The notes below the pieces were generated by a model. That model saw only the letters and a program-made list of their open reading frames with translations. It did no database searches and had not been told where the DNA came from. A stretch of 33,592 bases of DNA, taken from positions 1 through 33,592 of the forward strand of contig DFXM01000026.1 of NCBI GenBank assembly GCA_002381695.1, given 5' to 3'. This document shows positions 22,703 through 31,251 of this stretch, in pieces (the stretch's first letter is position 1; each line of letters starts with the position of its first letter). Source of the stretch: Clostridium sp. UBA4108. GTDB taxonomy: Bacteria > Bacillota > Clostridia > Clostridiales > Clostridiaceae. Made by a program: the position numbers and the translations under genes.

Positions 22703-23656
22703 TTGAAAATTATGAGAATAGTGTTAGCGTTAGGTGGAAATGCATTACAAGCTGATCCTAAAAATAAAACAGCTGAGGCACAATTACAAACTTGTAAAGA
22801 AACTGCAGTATCAATTGTTGATTTGATAGAGGAAGGGCATACTGTTTCCATAGTTCATGGAAATGGTCCACAGGTTGGACAAATAGTTGCTACTGTTGAG
22901 GATGCAATAAAACAAAATGAAACAAATGTATTATTTCCATTTGATGTATGTGGATCTTTTTCACAGGGGTATATAGGGTATCATCTTCAAAATGCTATAG
23001 CAACTGAATTAAGCAAAAGAGGAATAAGTAAACCAGTTGCAACTGTAGTTACTCAAGTGGTAGTAGATAAAGAGGATAGTGGATTCCAAAATCCAACTAA
23101 GCCAATTGGGTCTTTCTATACTAAAGAAATGGCAGAAAAATTAGAGAAAGAACAAGGCTATATAATGAAAGAAGATGCAGGAAGAGGTTATAGAAGAGTA
23201 GTAGCATCTCCTAAGCCAATAGATGTAATAGAAAAAGATATAATAAAGGATCTGGTTAATTTAGGAAATGTAATAATCTCTTGTGGTGGTGGCGGAATAC
23301 CGGTTATAAGAGAAGACGGAGATGTAAAAGGTGTTGCAGCAGTAATAGATAAGGATTTTGCAGCAGAAAAACTTGCTGAGATACTTGATGCAGATTGCCT
23401 TTTGATTTTAACAGCTGTAGATAGAGTTTGTGTGAACTTTAACAAACCAGGTCAAAAGGCTTTAGATGTAATTAATCTTGAAGAAATTGATAGATATATT
23501 GCAGAAGGTCAATTCGCACCAGGAAGCATGTTACCAAAAGTTGAGGCTTGCAAAAAATTTGTAATGCACAATAAAGATAGGATGGCAATGATAGCTTCAC
23601 TTTCAAAATCGAAAGAAGCTCTTAAAGGACTATCTGGTACTAAAATAATATATTAA
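22703..23656 (+). CDS. arcC: carbamate kinase
   Basis: A 317-aa carbamate kinase that makes ATP from carbamoyl phosphate and ADP. RIVLALGGNALQADPKNKTAEAQ, VSIVHGNGPQVGQI, and IISCGGGGIPVI are typical. The start is TTG at 22703, about 5 bases after AAAGGGGTG; an ATG three codons later (22712) is an alternative, too far from this ribosome site but giving the family-like start. It is the first gene of arcC-arcA-arcB; no arginine/ornithine antiporter gene (arcD) is beside it. Confidence 0.96.
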   Translation: MKIMRIVLALGGNALQADPKNKTAEAQLQTCKETAVSIVDLIEEGHTVSIVHGNGPQVGQIVATVEDAIKQNETNVLFPFDVCGSFSQGYIGYHLQNAIATELSKRGISKPVATVVTQVVVDKEDSGFQNPTKPIGSFYTKEMAEKLEKEQGYIMKEDAGRGYRRVVASPKPIDVIEKDIIKDLVNLGNVIISCGGGGIPVIREDGDVKGVAAVIDKDFAAEKLAEILDADCLLILTAVDRVCVNFNKPGQKALDVINLEEIDRYIAEGQFAPGSMLPKVEACKKFVMHNKDRMAMIASLSKSKEALKGLSGTKIIY

Positions 23657-23706
23657 TAATACTAAGTAAATATTAGATAGAGTAAAAAGTAGAGAGGAGT
23701 GGGACT

Positions 23707-24909
23707 ATGAATAATTCTAAGATACATGTTTACTCTGAAATAGGTAAGTTAAAAACTGTACTTCTACACAGACCAGGTCATGAAATAGAAAATCTTATTC
23801 CAGAATATTTGGATAGATTATTGTTTGATGATATTCCGTATCTTAAAGTAGCGAGAGAAGAACATGATGCTTTTGCTAATTTACTTAGAGGTGAAGGAGT
23901 AGAGGTTTTATATTTAGAAGAGCTAGCTGCAGAGGCTATTAAAGAAAGTAATGTAAAGGATTTATTTTTAAATGAAGTAATAAAAGAAAGTGGAATCGCT
24001 GAGATTAATATAGCAAAAGAGGTAAAAAATTTTTTATTGACTAAGCCTAATAAAGAAATGATAGACACCATAATGGCAGGAGTTAGAAAAAAAGACCTCC
24101 GTATCGTAGAAGATGTTAGCGATTATCCATTTGTATTAGATCCTATGCCTAATTTATATTTTACAAGAGATCCTTTTGCATGCATAGGAAAAGGTGTTTC
24201 TTTAAATTCAATGAGGAGACCTACTAGGAGAAGAGAAACTATCTTTGGCAAATATATATTCAAATATCATCCTAATTATAAAGATTCAGATATACCTCTA
24301 TGGTATGACAGAGATCTTAACACCAATATAGAAGGTGGAGATGAGCTCATATTATCAAAAGAAACTATTGCTGTTGGTTATAGTGAAAGAACGGATAAGG
24401 AATCAGTGTTTACTCTTGCTAAAAATATATTTAGCAGGGATGAAAATTTTAAAACAGTACTTATCTTTGATATACCAAAAATCAGAGCATTTATGCATTT
24501 AGACACAGTATTTACCATGATAGATTATGATAAATTTACCATACATCCAGCCATAGAGGCTACTTTAAAAGTTATAGCTTTAAGCCGTGGGGAAAGTGGA
24601 GAAATAGTAGCTAAGGAAGAAGAGGGTACCTTAGAGAAAATATTATCTATGCACCTAAATAAAGATATTTCTTTAATAAGATGTGGTGGTGGAGATAGGA
24701 TAGTTTCAGGAAGAGAGCAATGGAACGACGGCTCTAATACATTAGCTATATCTCCAGGTAAGGTTATAACTTATGAAAGAAACTATGTAACGAATGAATT
24801 GTTAGATAAAAATAATATAGATGTGCTTCAAATGCCTTCAAGTGAACTTTCAAGAGGTCGTGGAGGTCCAAGATGTATGTCAATGCCATTTGTTAGAGAA
24901 GATTTATAA
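23707..24909 (+). CDS. arcA: arginine deiminase
   Basis: A 400-aa enzyme converting arginine to citrulline and ammonia. It has the opening SEIGKLKTVLLHRPGHEIENL, the catalytic Asp/Glu region FVLDPMPNLYFTRDPFA, and the C-terminal catalytic Cys in SRGRGGPRCMSMPF. Length is standard (about 405-410 aa). It lies 50 bases after arcC and 45 bases before arcB. The pathway supplies ATP and ammonia during arginine fermentation, as in other clostridia. Confidence 0.97.
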   Translation: MNNSKIHVYSEIGKLKTVLLHRPGHEIENLIPEYLDRLLFDDIPYLKVAREEHDAFANLLRGEGVEVLYLEELAAEAIKESNVKDLFLNEVIKESGIAEINIAKEVKNFLLTKPNKEMIDTIMAGVRKKDLRIVEDVSDYPFVLDPMPNLYFTRDPFACIGKGVSLNSMRRPTRRRETIFGKYIFKYHPNYKDSDIPLWYDRDLNTNIEGGDELILSKETIAVGYSERTDKESVFTLAKNIFSRDENFKTVLIFDIPKIRAFMHLDTVFTMIDYDKFTIHPAIEATLKVIALSRGESGEIVAKEEEGTLEKILSMHLNKDISLIRCGGGDRIVSGREQWNDGSNTLAISPGKVITYERNYVTNELLDKNNIDVLQMPSSELSRGRGGPRCMSMPFVREDL

Positions 24910-24954
24910 CTTACTATAAAAATTTAATTTACAATAAATCAGGGGGGTAATTTC

Positions 24955-25953
24955 ATGTTTAATTTAAGAAACAGACACTTTTTAACATTAATGGATTTTT
25001 CACCGAAAGAAATAAATTATTTCTTAGAGCTTTCTCAAGATTTAAAAAAAGCTAAATACACTGGGACAGAACAACAAAAATTAGTAGGAAAAAATATAGC
25101 ATTAATATTTGAAAAAGATTCTACTAGAACAAGATGTGCCTTTGAAGTTGCAGCACATGATCAAGGTGCTCATGTTACATATCTTGGACCAACAGGAAGC
25201 CAGATGGGTAAAAAAGAATCAATAGCAGATACAGCTAGAGTTTTAGGAAGAATGTATGATGGAATAGAATATAGAGGTTACGGACAAGAGGTTGTAGAAG
25301 AACTTGCTAGATATTCTGGAGTTCCAGTTTGGAATGGATTAACAACAGAAGATCACCCAACTCAAATTTTAGCAGATTTCTTAACAATAAAAGAGCATTT
25401 CTCAAAACCACTAAATCAAATAGTTTTTGTATATGCTGGAGATGGTAGAAATAACATGGCTAATGCTCTAATGATAGGAGCAGCTAAAATGGGTATGGAC
25501 TTTAGAATAGTTTCTCCGAAAAGCTTATTCCCAGAAGCAGGACTTGTAGCTAAATGTGAAGCTATAGCTAAAGAAACAGGTGCAAAAATCATGTTAAGTG
25601 ATAATGTGGCAGAGGGTGTTAAAGACGCTGATGTAATCTATACAGATGTATGGGTATCTATGGGTGAACCAGACGAAGTTTGGGCAGAAAGAATTGAACT
25701 TTTAAGACCATACCAAGTTAATAGTGAAATGATGTCATTAACAGGAAATAAAAATACTAAATTTATGCATTGTTTACCTGCATTCCACGATGTTAAAACT
25801 AAAGTAGGTAAAGACATATTTGAGAAATATGGACTAAATGGAATGGAAGTAACTGATGATGTATTTGAGAGTGAAGCTTCAATAGTATTTGATGAGGCTG
25901 AAAATAGAATGCATACAATTAAAGCTGTAATGGTAGCTACATTAGGTAACTAA
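24955..25953 (+). CDS. arcB: ornithine carbamoyltransferase, probably catabolic
   Basis: A 332-aa transcarbamoylase. It has the carbamoyl-phosphate motif DSTRTRCAFEVAA, TEDHPTQILADFLTI, VYAGDGRNNMANALMIGAAKMG, and the ornithine-binding HCLPAFHDV. Its length and the context after arcA point to the catabolic ArcB role (citrulline phosphorolysis), though the sequence family also includes anabolic ArgF. Distinct from the PyrB paralogue in the same window, which uses aspartate. Confidence 0.92.
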   Translation: MFNLRNRHFLTLMDFSPKEINYFLELSQDLKKAKYTGTEQQKLVGKNIALIFEKDSTRTRCAFEVAAHDQGAHVTYLGPTGSQMGKKESIADTARVLGRMYDGIEYRGYGQEVVEELARYSGVPVWNGLTTEDHPTQILADFLTIKEHFSKPLNQIVFVYAGDGRNNMANALMIGAAKMGMDFRIVSPKSLFPEAGLVAKCEAIAKETGAKIMLSDNVAEGVKDADVIYTDVWVSMGEPDEVWAERIELLRPYQVNSEMMSLTGNKNTKFMHCLPAFHDVKTKVGKDIFEKYGLNGMEVTDDVFESEASIVFDEAENRMHTIKAVMVATLGN

Positions 25954-25975
25954 GACATAGGTATTTATTAAAAGG

Positions 25976-26063
25976 CTATAGGAGATATGTTCTTATAGTA
26001 TTGAAAACTAACTACGTTGCAAGGAAAGTTAACAGATATATATATAAACGAATATAAGCATGG
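25976..26063 (+). other. intergenic stretch after arcB
   Basis: A weak 8-bp hairpin (CTATAGGA at 25976-25983 with TCTTATAG at 25991-25998, one G-U pair) is the only structure seen. No ORF, promoter or T-run is evident before the palindromic element at 26064. Confidence 0.3.
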
Positions 26064-26132
26064 GGCTTTGTTTTAATATAGTGTTGATAATGGATCACAT
26101 ATTATTACTGACAAACCATCTAAAACAAAGCC
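26064..26132. repeat. 69-base palindromic element with 12-bp ends
   Basis: GGCTTTGTTTTA (26064-26075) mirrors TAAAACAAAGCC (26121-26132) with a 45-base interior that contains GTTGATAATGGATCAC. It directly precedes the arc terminator. It may be the fused ends of a lost insertion sequence, a MITE, or an RNA stem. Confidence 0.45.
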
Positions 26133-26138
26133 AATTAT

Positions 26139-26188
26139 AAAAACTAATTAATTTTAATATCCTATTAAAATTAATTAGTTTTTTTATT
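26139..26188. terminator. strong terminator after the arc operon
   Basis: A 21-bp perfect stem (26139-26159 with 26163-26183), a 3-base loop, then a T-run. It ends the arc transcript or a small RNA containing the palindrome above. Confidence 0.85.
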
Positions 26189-26299
26189 AAATTTCTTCTT
26201 AATTTAAAAGCTTATATACAGTATGAAAATTCTATCATAAATATCAACATAGTTTAATATTATATAGTATCAATTACATCAAGTGTGAGGAGAGTTTAT

Positions 26300-26518
26300 A
26301 TGATTAAGGATATACCAGTTTTTATTTATGATAAAGATGGACTTAAAGTGAGAGTAGTTAAAACATCAAAAATTTACTTTAGGAAAAGACAAGTTTATGG
26401 ATATATATTCCATATTGAAAAGGCCGAAAGAGTAACTACCATAACGGAATTTGATTTAGAGAATAAGGAAGGAAAGTACTATATCAAAAGAGATGTATTT
26501 AAAGACTGTGTTGAATAA
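26300..26518 (+). CDS. small conserved-type hypothetical protein
   Basis: A 72-aa protein with no family I recognise. It opens IKDIPVFIYDKDGLKVRVVKTSKIYFRKRQ and is rich in alternating hydrophobic residues, suggesting a small all-beta fold; it has no membrane segment or cysteine pair. Start ATG 26300 is used, with GAGGAG 7 bases upstream; an in-frame GTG at 26285 lies before that ribosome site. It has its own AT-rich upstream region after the arc terminator. Its stop is 22 bases before the hairpin preceding the GerMN-like gene. Confidence 0.55.
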   Translation: MIKDIPVFIYDKDGLKVRVVKTSKIYFRKRQVYGYIFHIEKAERVTTITEFDLENKEGKYYIKRDVFKDCVE

Positions 26519-26540
26519 GTATATAAAAATGGTACAATAT

Positions 26541-26565
26541 AAATAAATTACCAAGTAATTTATTT
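26541..26565. repeat. solo hairpin related to the repeat-element ends
   Basis: AAATAAATTAC (26541-26551) and GTAATTTATTT (26555-26565) form an 11-bp perfect stem with loop CAA. It differs from the hairpin at 8012-8036 by a paired G-to-A and C-to-T change that keeps the stem intact. It abuts the ribosome site of the next gene, as the right end of the 10540-10746 element does. Confidence 0.5.
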
Positions 26566-26580
26566 AAAGGAGGATTAAAA

Positions 26581-27276
26581 ATGAATAAAAGAACTATTGG
26601 ATTAATTTTGAGCAGTTTGATTATTGTTTCTTTTTTTACTGGATGTTCAAATAAGTTAAATGAAGAGAATGCTAGATTGAATGAAGAAATAAGACTAGTT
26701 AATGAGCAAAAGGCGCAATTAGAGAAACAAGTTAATGAATTAACAGTACAAACTCAAGCACTTAATGAAAAGCTAAAAACTGCGGAAGAAAAAAGTGGTA
26801 GTGTAGTTGATAAAAATAAAACTAGTGATACTACATTCAATATATACACGGCTGATATAGATGATTATAGTAAAAAAATAGCCTTAGGTATAGATATCCA
26901 AAATGATTTAGACTTAAAAGGAAAGCTTAATACTATAGCAGAAGCATTATCTAAATCCTGTTTTCAAGGTCTTCCCATAGATGTTTTAGAGGTTAAAAAT
27001 ATAGATGGAAAGGGTGTTGCAGTGATTAACTTAAAGGAATCTAAAGAGAATGAGGGAATTACTAATAGAAGTAAATTAAAGGGTAATACATGGGCAAATA
27101 ATCAATTCCAAGGTTCTGCAGGAGGTAATATTACCTCAGTAGCATTGATAGAGACTTTTCTTCAGAAGGAATATGATGGAAAATGGATAGATGGTGTCCA
27201 ATTTTTATATAATAATGGAACTATAAAGGATTTTGAACATGTACCTGACTTAGGTAAAATAAATTATAGAAAATAA
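26581..27276 (+). CDS. lipoprotein with coiled coil and GerMN-like domain
   Basis: A 231-aa protein. The signal peptide ends in the lipobox FFTGC (Cys 22). A heptad-rich coiled coil covers about residues 25-75. The C-terminal domain (about 85-230) fits the GerMN (sporulation and spore germination) pattern: multiple-substrate loop GLPIDVLEVKNIDGKGVAVINL and the ending TFLQKEYDGKWIDGVQFLYNNG. It would sit on the outer face of the membrane, possibly in spore or envelope assembly. The GerMN assignment is by pattern; it lacks clear database support here. Confidence 0.65.
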   Translation: MNKRTIGLILSSLIIVSFFTGCSNKLNEENARLNEEIRLVNEQKAQLEKQVNELTVQTQALNEKLKTAEEKSGSVVDKNKTSDTTFNIYTADIDDYSKKIALGIDIQNDLDLKGKLNTIAEALSKSCFQGLPIDVLEVKNIDGKGVAVINLKESKENEGITNRSKLKGNTWANNQFQGSAGGNITSVALIETFLQKEYDGKWIDGVQFLYNNGTIKDFEHVPDLGKINYRK

Positions 27277-27283
27277 TTTTTAT

Positions 27284-27322
27284 AAAAAGCTGATTCTTTA
27301 TATAAAGAATCAGCTTTTTATT
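27284..27322 (+). terminator. terminator of the GerMN-like gene
   Basis: A self-complementary 36-base stretch (27284-27319), giving a stem of up to 16-17 bp ending in T5, directly after the stop codon. Confidence 0.9.
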
Positions 27323-27421
27323 TATATAAATTTAAATAGGTTATTTTAGTGAGCCTTGGGGAAAATATGTTTAATAGGATAAGAAAATAAATGACTAAAG
27401 ATTAGGAGGTGACTTAATATT

Positions 27422-27895
27422 ATGAAAAGGATATGTAATTCATTATTAAGTGTAATAATTTTAATTATTATTGTGGCAATAGGTTTAACAGGATGTAGTA
27501 AGGGCAATAGTAATAAAGATTTGGGTTTTTCTTTATCCGGAATACAAGAAGGTAAAGAACCAACAAAAGAGGAAAGAGCAAGAACTATAGAATTAAGTAA
27601 CAAAATAATAAGCGAAGTAAAACAATTAGGTGAAGTAAAGGATAGCGCTGCATTCATAAATGAAACATCGGTTCTTATTGGAGTAAGATTGATGGAAGAA
27701 TCAAAAGAAATAAGTCCAAATTTACATAAGCAAATAGAAGAAAAAGTGAAGGTAATATATCCAGAAGTCATAGATATAGCTATAACTAGTAAAAAAGAAT
27801 CCTATGAAATTATAGAGGACCTCCTAGATAATTTTATTGATGTAAAAAAGTTTAAAGAGTTAAAAAAAGATTTAAGAGAGATTATTGGAATTTAG
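27422..27895 (+). CDS. YhcN/YlaJ-family sporulation lipoprotein
   Basis: A 157-aa lipoprotein with a signal peptide ending in LTGC (Cys 25). The mature part has the YhcN/YlaJ pattern: ELSNKIISEVKQLGEVKDSAAFINETSVLIGVRL, then HKQIEEKVKVIYPEVIDIAITSKKESYEII. Bacillus YhcN and YlaJ are spore or forespore lipoproteins. The length is about normal for the family. SD TAGGAGG precedes the ATG. Confidence 0.8.
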   Translation: MKRICNSLLSVIILIIIVAIGLTGCSKGNSNKDLGFSLSGIQEGKEPTKEERARTIELSNKIISEVKQLGEVKDSAAFINETSVLIGVRLMEESKEISPNLHKQIEEKVKVIYPEVIDIAITSKKESYEIIEDLLDNFIDVKKFKELKKDLREIIGI

Positions 27896-27931
27896 CTTAA
27901 ATAAAAGACGCTCTAGCGTCTTTTATTTAAG
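27896..27931. terminator. bidirectional terminator between yhcN-like and ispF
   Basis: A 16-bp perfect stem (27896-27911 with 27916-27931), loop TCTA, with T-rich ends on both strands. The ispF stop codon (27923-27925) lies in the right arm. Confidence 0.85.
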
Positions 27932-28390
27932 AAGACATATACTCTGAGATGAAATACCTTCTTCGTTACCAGTAAAGCCAAGGCCTTCCTCAGTGGTAGC
28001 CTTAATGTTAACTTGGGATATATCTATATTAAGAGCACTACTTATGTTTTCTCTCATAGTATAGATATGCGGGGCCATTTTTGGTTTTTGGGCAATTATT
28101 GTTGCATCGATATTCTCTATTACATAATTACTTTCTTTTAATAATTCTCCAACATGCTTAAGTAATAGAATACTAGAAATACCTTGATAATTAGCATCAG
28201 TATCAGGAAAATGTTTTCCTATATCTCCAAGAGCAGCAGCCCCTAATAAACTATCCATTATAGCGTGAGTCAGTACATCAGCATCGGAATGCCCTAAAAG
28301 TCCCTTTTCGTGGGGGATTTTTATACCACCAATAATTAAATCTCTATTTTCAATAAGTCTATGAACGTCATATCCCATACCTATTCTCAT
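27923..28390 (-). CDS. ispF: 2-C-methyl-D-erythritol 2,4-cyclodiphosphate synthase
   Basis: A 155-aa trimeric enzyme of the MEP isoprenoid pathway. GYDVHRL carries the first metal ligands (Asp, His), GLLGHSDADVLTHAIMDSLLGAAALGDIGKHFPDTD the third His and substrate-binding segment, and ATTEEGLGFTGNEEGIS the CDP-binding end. Start 28390 (MRIGMGYD) is chosen: AAAGG is 9 bases upstream, whereas the ATG at 28399 overlaps that site. A single gene, without ispD adjacent. Confidence 0.95.
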   Translation of the reverse strand: MRIGMGYDVHRLIENRDLIIGGIKIPHEKGLLGHSDADVLTHAIMDSLLGAAALGDIGKHFPDTDANYQGISSILLLKHVGELLKESNYVIENIDATIIAQKPKMAPHIYTMRENISSALNIDISQVNIKATTEEGLGFTGNEEGISSQSICLLK

Positions 28391-28460
28391 ATAAATCATC
28401 CTTTCTTATATTAAGTAAAGTTTTATAGTAGATTTTTCAGTTTAAATAATACCCATAATC

Positions 28461-29058
28461 TGTGGATAGTAGGCTATGTTAAGCCTTAGATAAATATAAT
28501 TATAAGACTTAAAACAAAATATTTACAATATAAGACAATGGGTATAAATAAAATATAAATGAATGCGCTAATTAATACAACACATTCATGTTATTATTTT
28601 AGAGTTTTCAACAATTTATCCACAAAATTGTGGATAATGTGAAAAAGTAAAAAATAATTTTCAATAATTTGGATATTTTTAGTGTTGTTTTATATCTGAA
28701 ACTAATAAAATACTTAAAAAATATATATCAACATAAAGTTTAACAAGTTATCAACAAGCAAATTGTGGACAATGTTGATAAATAATAGTTTTTAATCCAT
28801 TTAATGTAATAAAAATAGAGTAACATAATTTTATTCATGACTTATTCACATAGAGTGTGAGTATTATATAAATTTGTAAAATTTACAACTGTGATGTAGA
28901 ATAAGTAATCTATTATTAAAATAAAACTTAAGCTATATTAAACTTTAATAAACAATTCAAGATATGTAAGGCAAAATATTTGTAAATAGGTGCAACTCAT
29001 AAATAATTATTACTAACTAACAAGTTATCAACATTAGGATTGTGGATAATGTTGATAA
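28461..29058. promoter_or_regulatory. DnaA-box cluster B
   Basis: The 28391-29070 gap has no ORF but carries at least ten DnaA-like boxes. Perfect: TTATCCACA at 28616-28624, TGTGGATAA at 28629-28637 (an inverted pair 4 bases apart) and at 29041-29049. TTATTCACA at 28842-28850 fits TTATNCACA. One-mismatch: TGTGGATAG 28461-28469, TTATCAACA 28748-28756 and 29025-29033, TGTGGACAA 28764-28772, TGTTGATAA 28773-28781 and 29050-29058. The pattern TTATCAACA, 7 bases, TGTGGAYAA, TGTTGATAA occurs twice with different 7-base spacers. Confidence 0.75.
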
Positions 29059-29070
29059 CTTATAAATGAA

Positions 29071-29820
29071 CTATATAGATGCATCTTCAGTTCCAATAGA
29101 ATATGAAATCAATGTATTTAATTCATCTAATTCTTTTTGTGTAAGATATCTCCATTTTCCAATGGGAAGATTTCCTAAGGATACGTTCATAATACGAATT
29201 CGTCTTAAGCTAGTTACAGAGTAACCTAGATATTCACACATTCTTCTTATCTGTCTATTTAGACCTTGAGTAAGAAGAATATTAAATGTACATCTACCTA
29301 TCTTATTTACTGTACATTTCTTAGTAATAGTGCCTAAAATAGGAACACCATTACTCATTGATTGAATAAACTCTCTTGTTATAGGCTTATCAACTGATAC
29401 TATATATTCCTTTTCATGATTATTACCAGCTCTTAACACCTTATTAACTATATCTCCATCATTAGTTAAAAAAATAAGTCCTTCAGATGGTTTATCAAGT
29501 CTTCCAATAGGAAATAACCTCTCAGAGTGACCAACAAAATCAACGATATTTCCTTTAACCTTTAATTCAGTTGTACAAGTAATTCCAATGGGTTTATTGA
29601 GTGCTATATATATTTTATTACTTTTAGGCTTAATTACTGTACCATTAACCCATACAACGTCAGTAGAAGAAACCTTACTTCCAATAAGAGCCTTTTCATT
29701 ATTTATTTTTACTAAGCCATTTTCTATAAATTTATCAGCCTCTCTTCTAGAGCATAAACCACTTTCACTAATATACTTATTTAATCTTACTAAATTTTTA
29801 TCATTATTGTTATTATCCAA
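29071..29820 (-). CDS. rluF: 23S rRNA pseudouridine(2604) synthase
   Basis: A 249-aa RsuA-type pseudouridine synthase. The N-terminal S4 domain (VRLNKYISESGLCSRREADKFIENG) is followed by the catalytic Asp in FPIGRLDKPSEGLIFLTNDGD. NKVLRAGNNHEKEY, GVPILGTITKKC, GLNRQIRRMCEYLGY and RIMNVSLGNLP follow E. coli RluF closely, not RluB or RsuA. Start is TTG at 29820 with GGAG about 8 bases upstream; nearby ATGs are in another frame. Confidence 0.93.
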   Translation of the reverse strand: MDNNNNDKNLVRLNKYISESGLCSRREADKFIENGLVKINNEKALIGSKVSSTDVVWVNGTVIKPKSNKIYIALNKPIGITCTTELKVKGNIVDFVGHSERLFPIGRLDKPSEGLIFLTNDGDIVNKVLRAGNNHEKEYIVSVDKPITREFIQSMSNGVPILGTITKKCTVNKIGRCTFNILLTQGLNRQIRRMCEYLGYSVTSLRRIRIMNVSLGNLPIGKWRYLTQKELDELNTLISYSIGTEDASI

Positions 29821-29986
29821 AACATCATCTCCATTATAGTTTCAAAAATTCAATTACTTACATATATGTACAAATGTTAAAATAATACTGTATAATAAGG
29901 TAAACACCTACATAGAGCAATAAAGATTATACAGATTAGAAGCATGTAAATTTATCTGAAAAATGTTACTGCTGTTAGTAGCATTG

Positions 29987-30004
29987 CTATATATTAATAT
30001 ATAG
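29987..30004. repeat. 18-base AT palindrome
   Basis: CTATATATTAATATATAG is a perfect palindrome about 54 bases before the first glucosaminidase. It could be an operator but is too AT-rich to be sure. Confidence 0.3.
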
Positions 30005-30057
30005 TATAAACAATTACAATTCAATTTAATATTTAAGGGAAGGGGATTAGGATAAGA

Positions 30058-31224
30058 ATGTTTAAAAAAAGAAAGCAAATTGTAAGCTTATTGTTGGTAT
30101 TTGTGTTTTTTACATTAATAACTCCAATTGGCGATTTAAATGTACAAGCTGAAACAAAAGTGTTAGATTTGAACCATGAGTTAGAGGCAGATATTAATAA
30201 GGTGTGGAAAATAAAGTTGAGTAGTGAATTAGATGAAAAAACAGAAAGTGAAATACAGAAGCATGTGGTAGTTGCATACACTTATAGTGGAGTAGCTGTT
30301 TCAGATGTAAGTATTAACTATGATAAAGCAAGTAAAAGTATTATTATCAATCCACCTAAGGAGGGATATAGATACGGATCTACATTTACTATAACAGTAA
30401 AGGATACATTAACTAATAAAGATGGAAAATCTATAGAGCAACCAGTAGTAAAGGAATTCTCTACACCTGTTAAACCTGGCAGTGAGGTTAATACAACACT
30501 AGGTAAAATCACGTATTATAATCTAGATTATACCTTAGATGATTTTATAGACAAGCAAATGAATATGAATCCTTATATAGTAAGACCATATTATGGAGGA
30601 TATGCGGAAAAGAATGATATAAAAGTATACATGGATCCAGATAGAATTAAAGTTAGTGATTATAGCATATATCAATTTTTAAAACTTAATTACATTGAAG
30701 GGATAACTGCAGAGAACTTAAATAATGCATTTTCAACAAATGGAATTTTAGCACATACAGGAGAAGATTTTATGGAAGCTGCTAAAATTTATAATATAAA
30801 TCCAGCATATTTAGTTGCACATGCCATACATGAAACAGGAAATGGAACATCAAAGCTTGCAAAAGGAGTGGATTTTAAAGCCCCTGATGGTAAAATAGTT
30901 AAAGTTTACAATTTCTTCGGCATAGGCGCTCATGATGTAGATCCTATAAACTTAGGAGCTAAAAGGGCATATGAAGAAGGATGGTTTACTCCTAAGGATG
31001 CAATTATGGGAGGAGCTAAATTTATAGGAAGTTCATATATAAATAACAGTGTGCAACAAAATACTCTTTATGAAATGAAATGGAATGTTCACAACTTTAA
31101 TAATCCAGCACATCAATACGCTACAGATATAGCATGGTCATATAAACAGGTGGAATATATAAAGAATATATTAGCTGGATGTCCTAATGCACAATTAGAG
31201 TTTGAAATACCATTATACAAATAG
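30058..31224 (+). CDS. secreted N-acetylglucosaminidase (GH73/LytD-type), copy 1
   Basis: A 388-aa protein. Signal peptide ends near VQAET (residue about 32). Residues about 35-145 form an Ig-like (SbsA-type) domain (VAVSDVSINYDKASKSIIINPP). The catalytic domain (about 170-388) has YLVAHAIHETGNGTSKLAKGV, whose Glu is the expected catalytic acid in the glucosaminidase (Bax/LytD) family, then VYNFFGIGAHDVDPINLGAKRAYEEGW. It cleaves the glycan backbone of peptidoglycan, likely in autolysis. SD AAGGGAAGGGG precedes the ATG. Copy 2 lies 284 bases downstream. Confidence 0.9.
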   Translation: MFKKRKQIVSLLLVFVFFTLITPIGDLNVQAETKVLDLNHELEADINKVWKIKLSSELDEKTESEIQKHVVVAYTYSGVAVSDVSINYDKASKSIIINPPKEGYRYGSTFTITVKDTLTNKDGKSIEQPVVKEFSTPVKPGSEVNTTLGKITYYNLDYTLDDFIDKQMNMNPYIVRPYYGGYAEKNDIKVYMDPDRIKVSDYSIYQFLKLNYIEGITAENLNNAFSTNGILAHTGEDFMEAAKIYNINPAYLVAHAIHETGNGTSKLAKGVDFKAPDGKIVKVYNFFGIGAHDVDPINLGAKRAYEEGWFTPKDAIMGGAKFIGSSYINNSVQQNTLYEMKWNVHNFNNPAHQYATDIAWSYKQVEYIKNILAGCPNAQLEFEIPLYK

Positions 31225-31251
31225 ACTTCTGTTTTATGAAATATTGAAATT

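Noticed and set aside
28461..29058. This region as the chromosomal oriC
   Set aside because: dnaA and dnaN are not adjacent; the flanking genes are ispF and rluF. A titration or auxiliary cluster is more likely, though I cannot see the rest of the genome.
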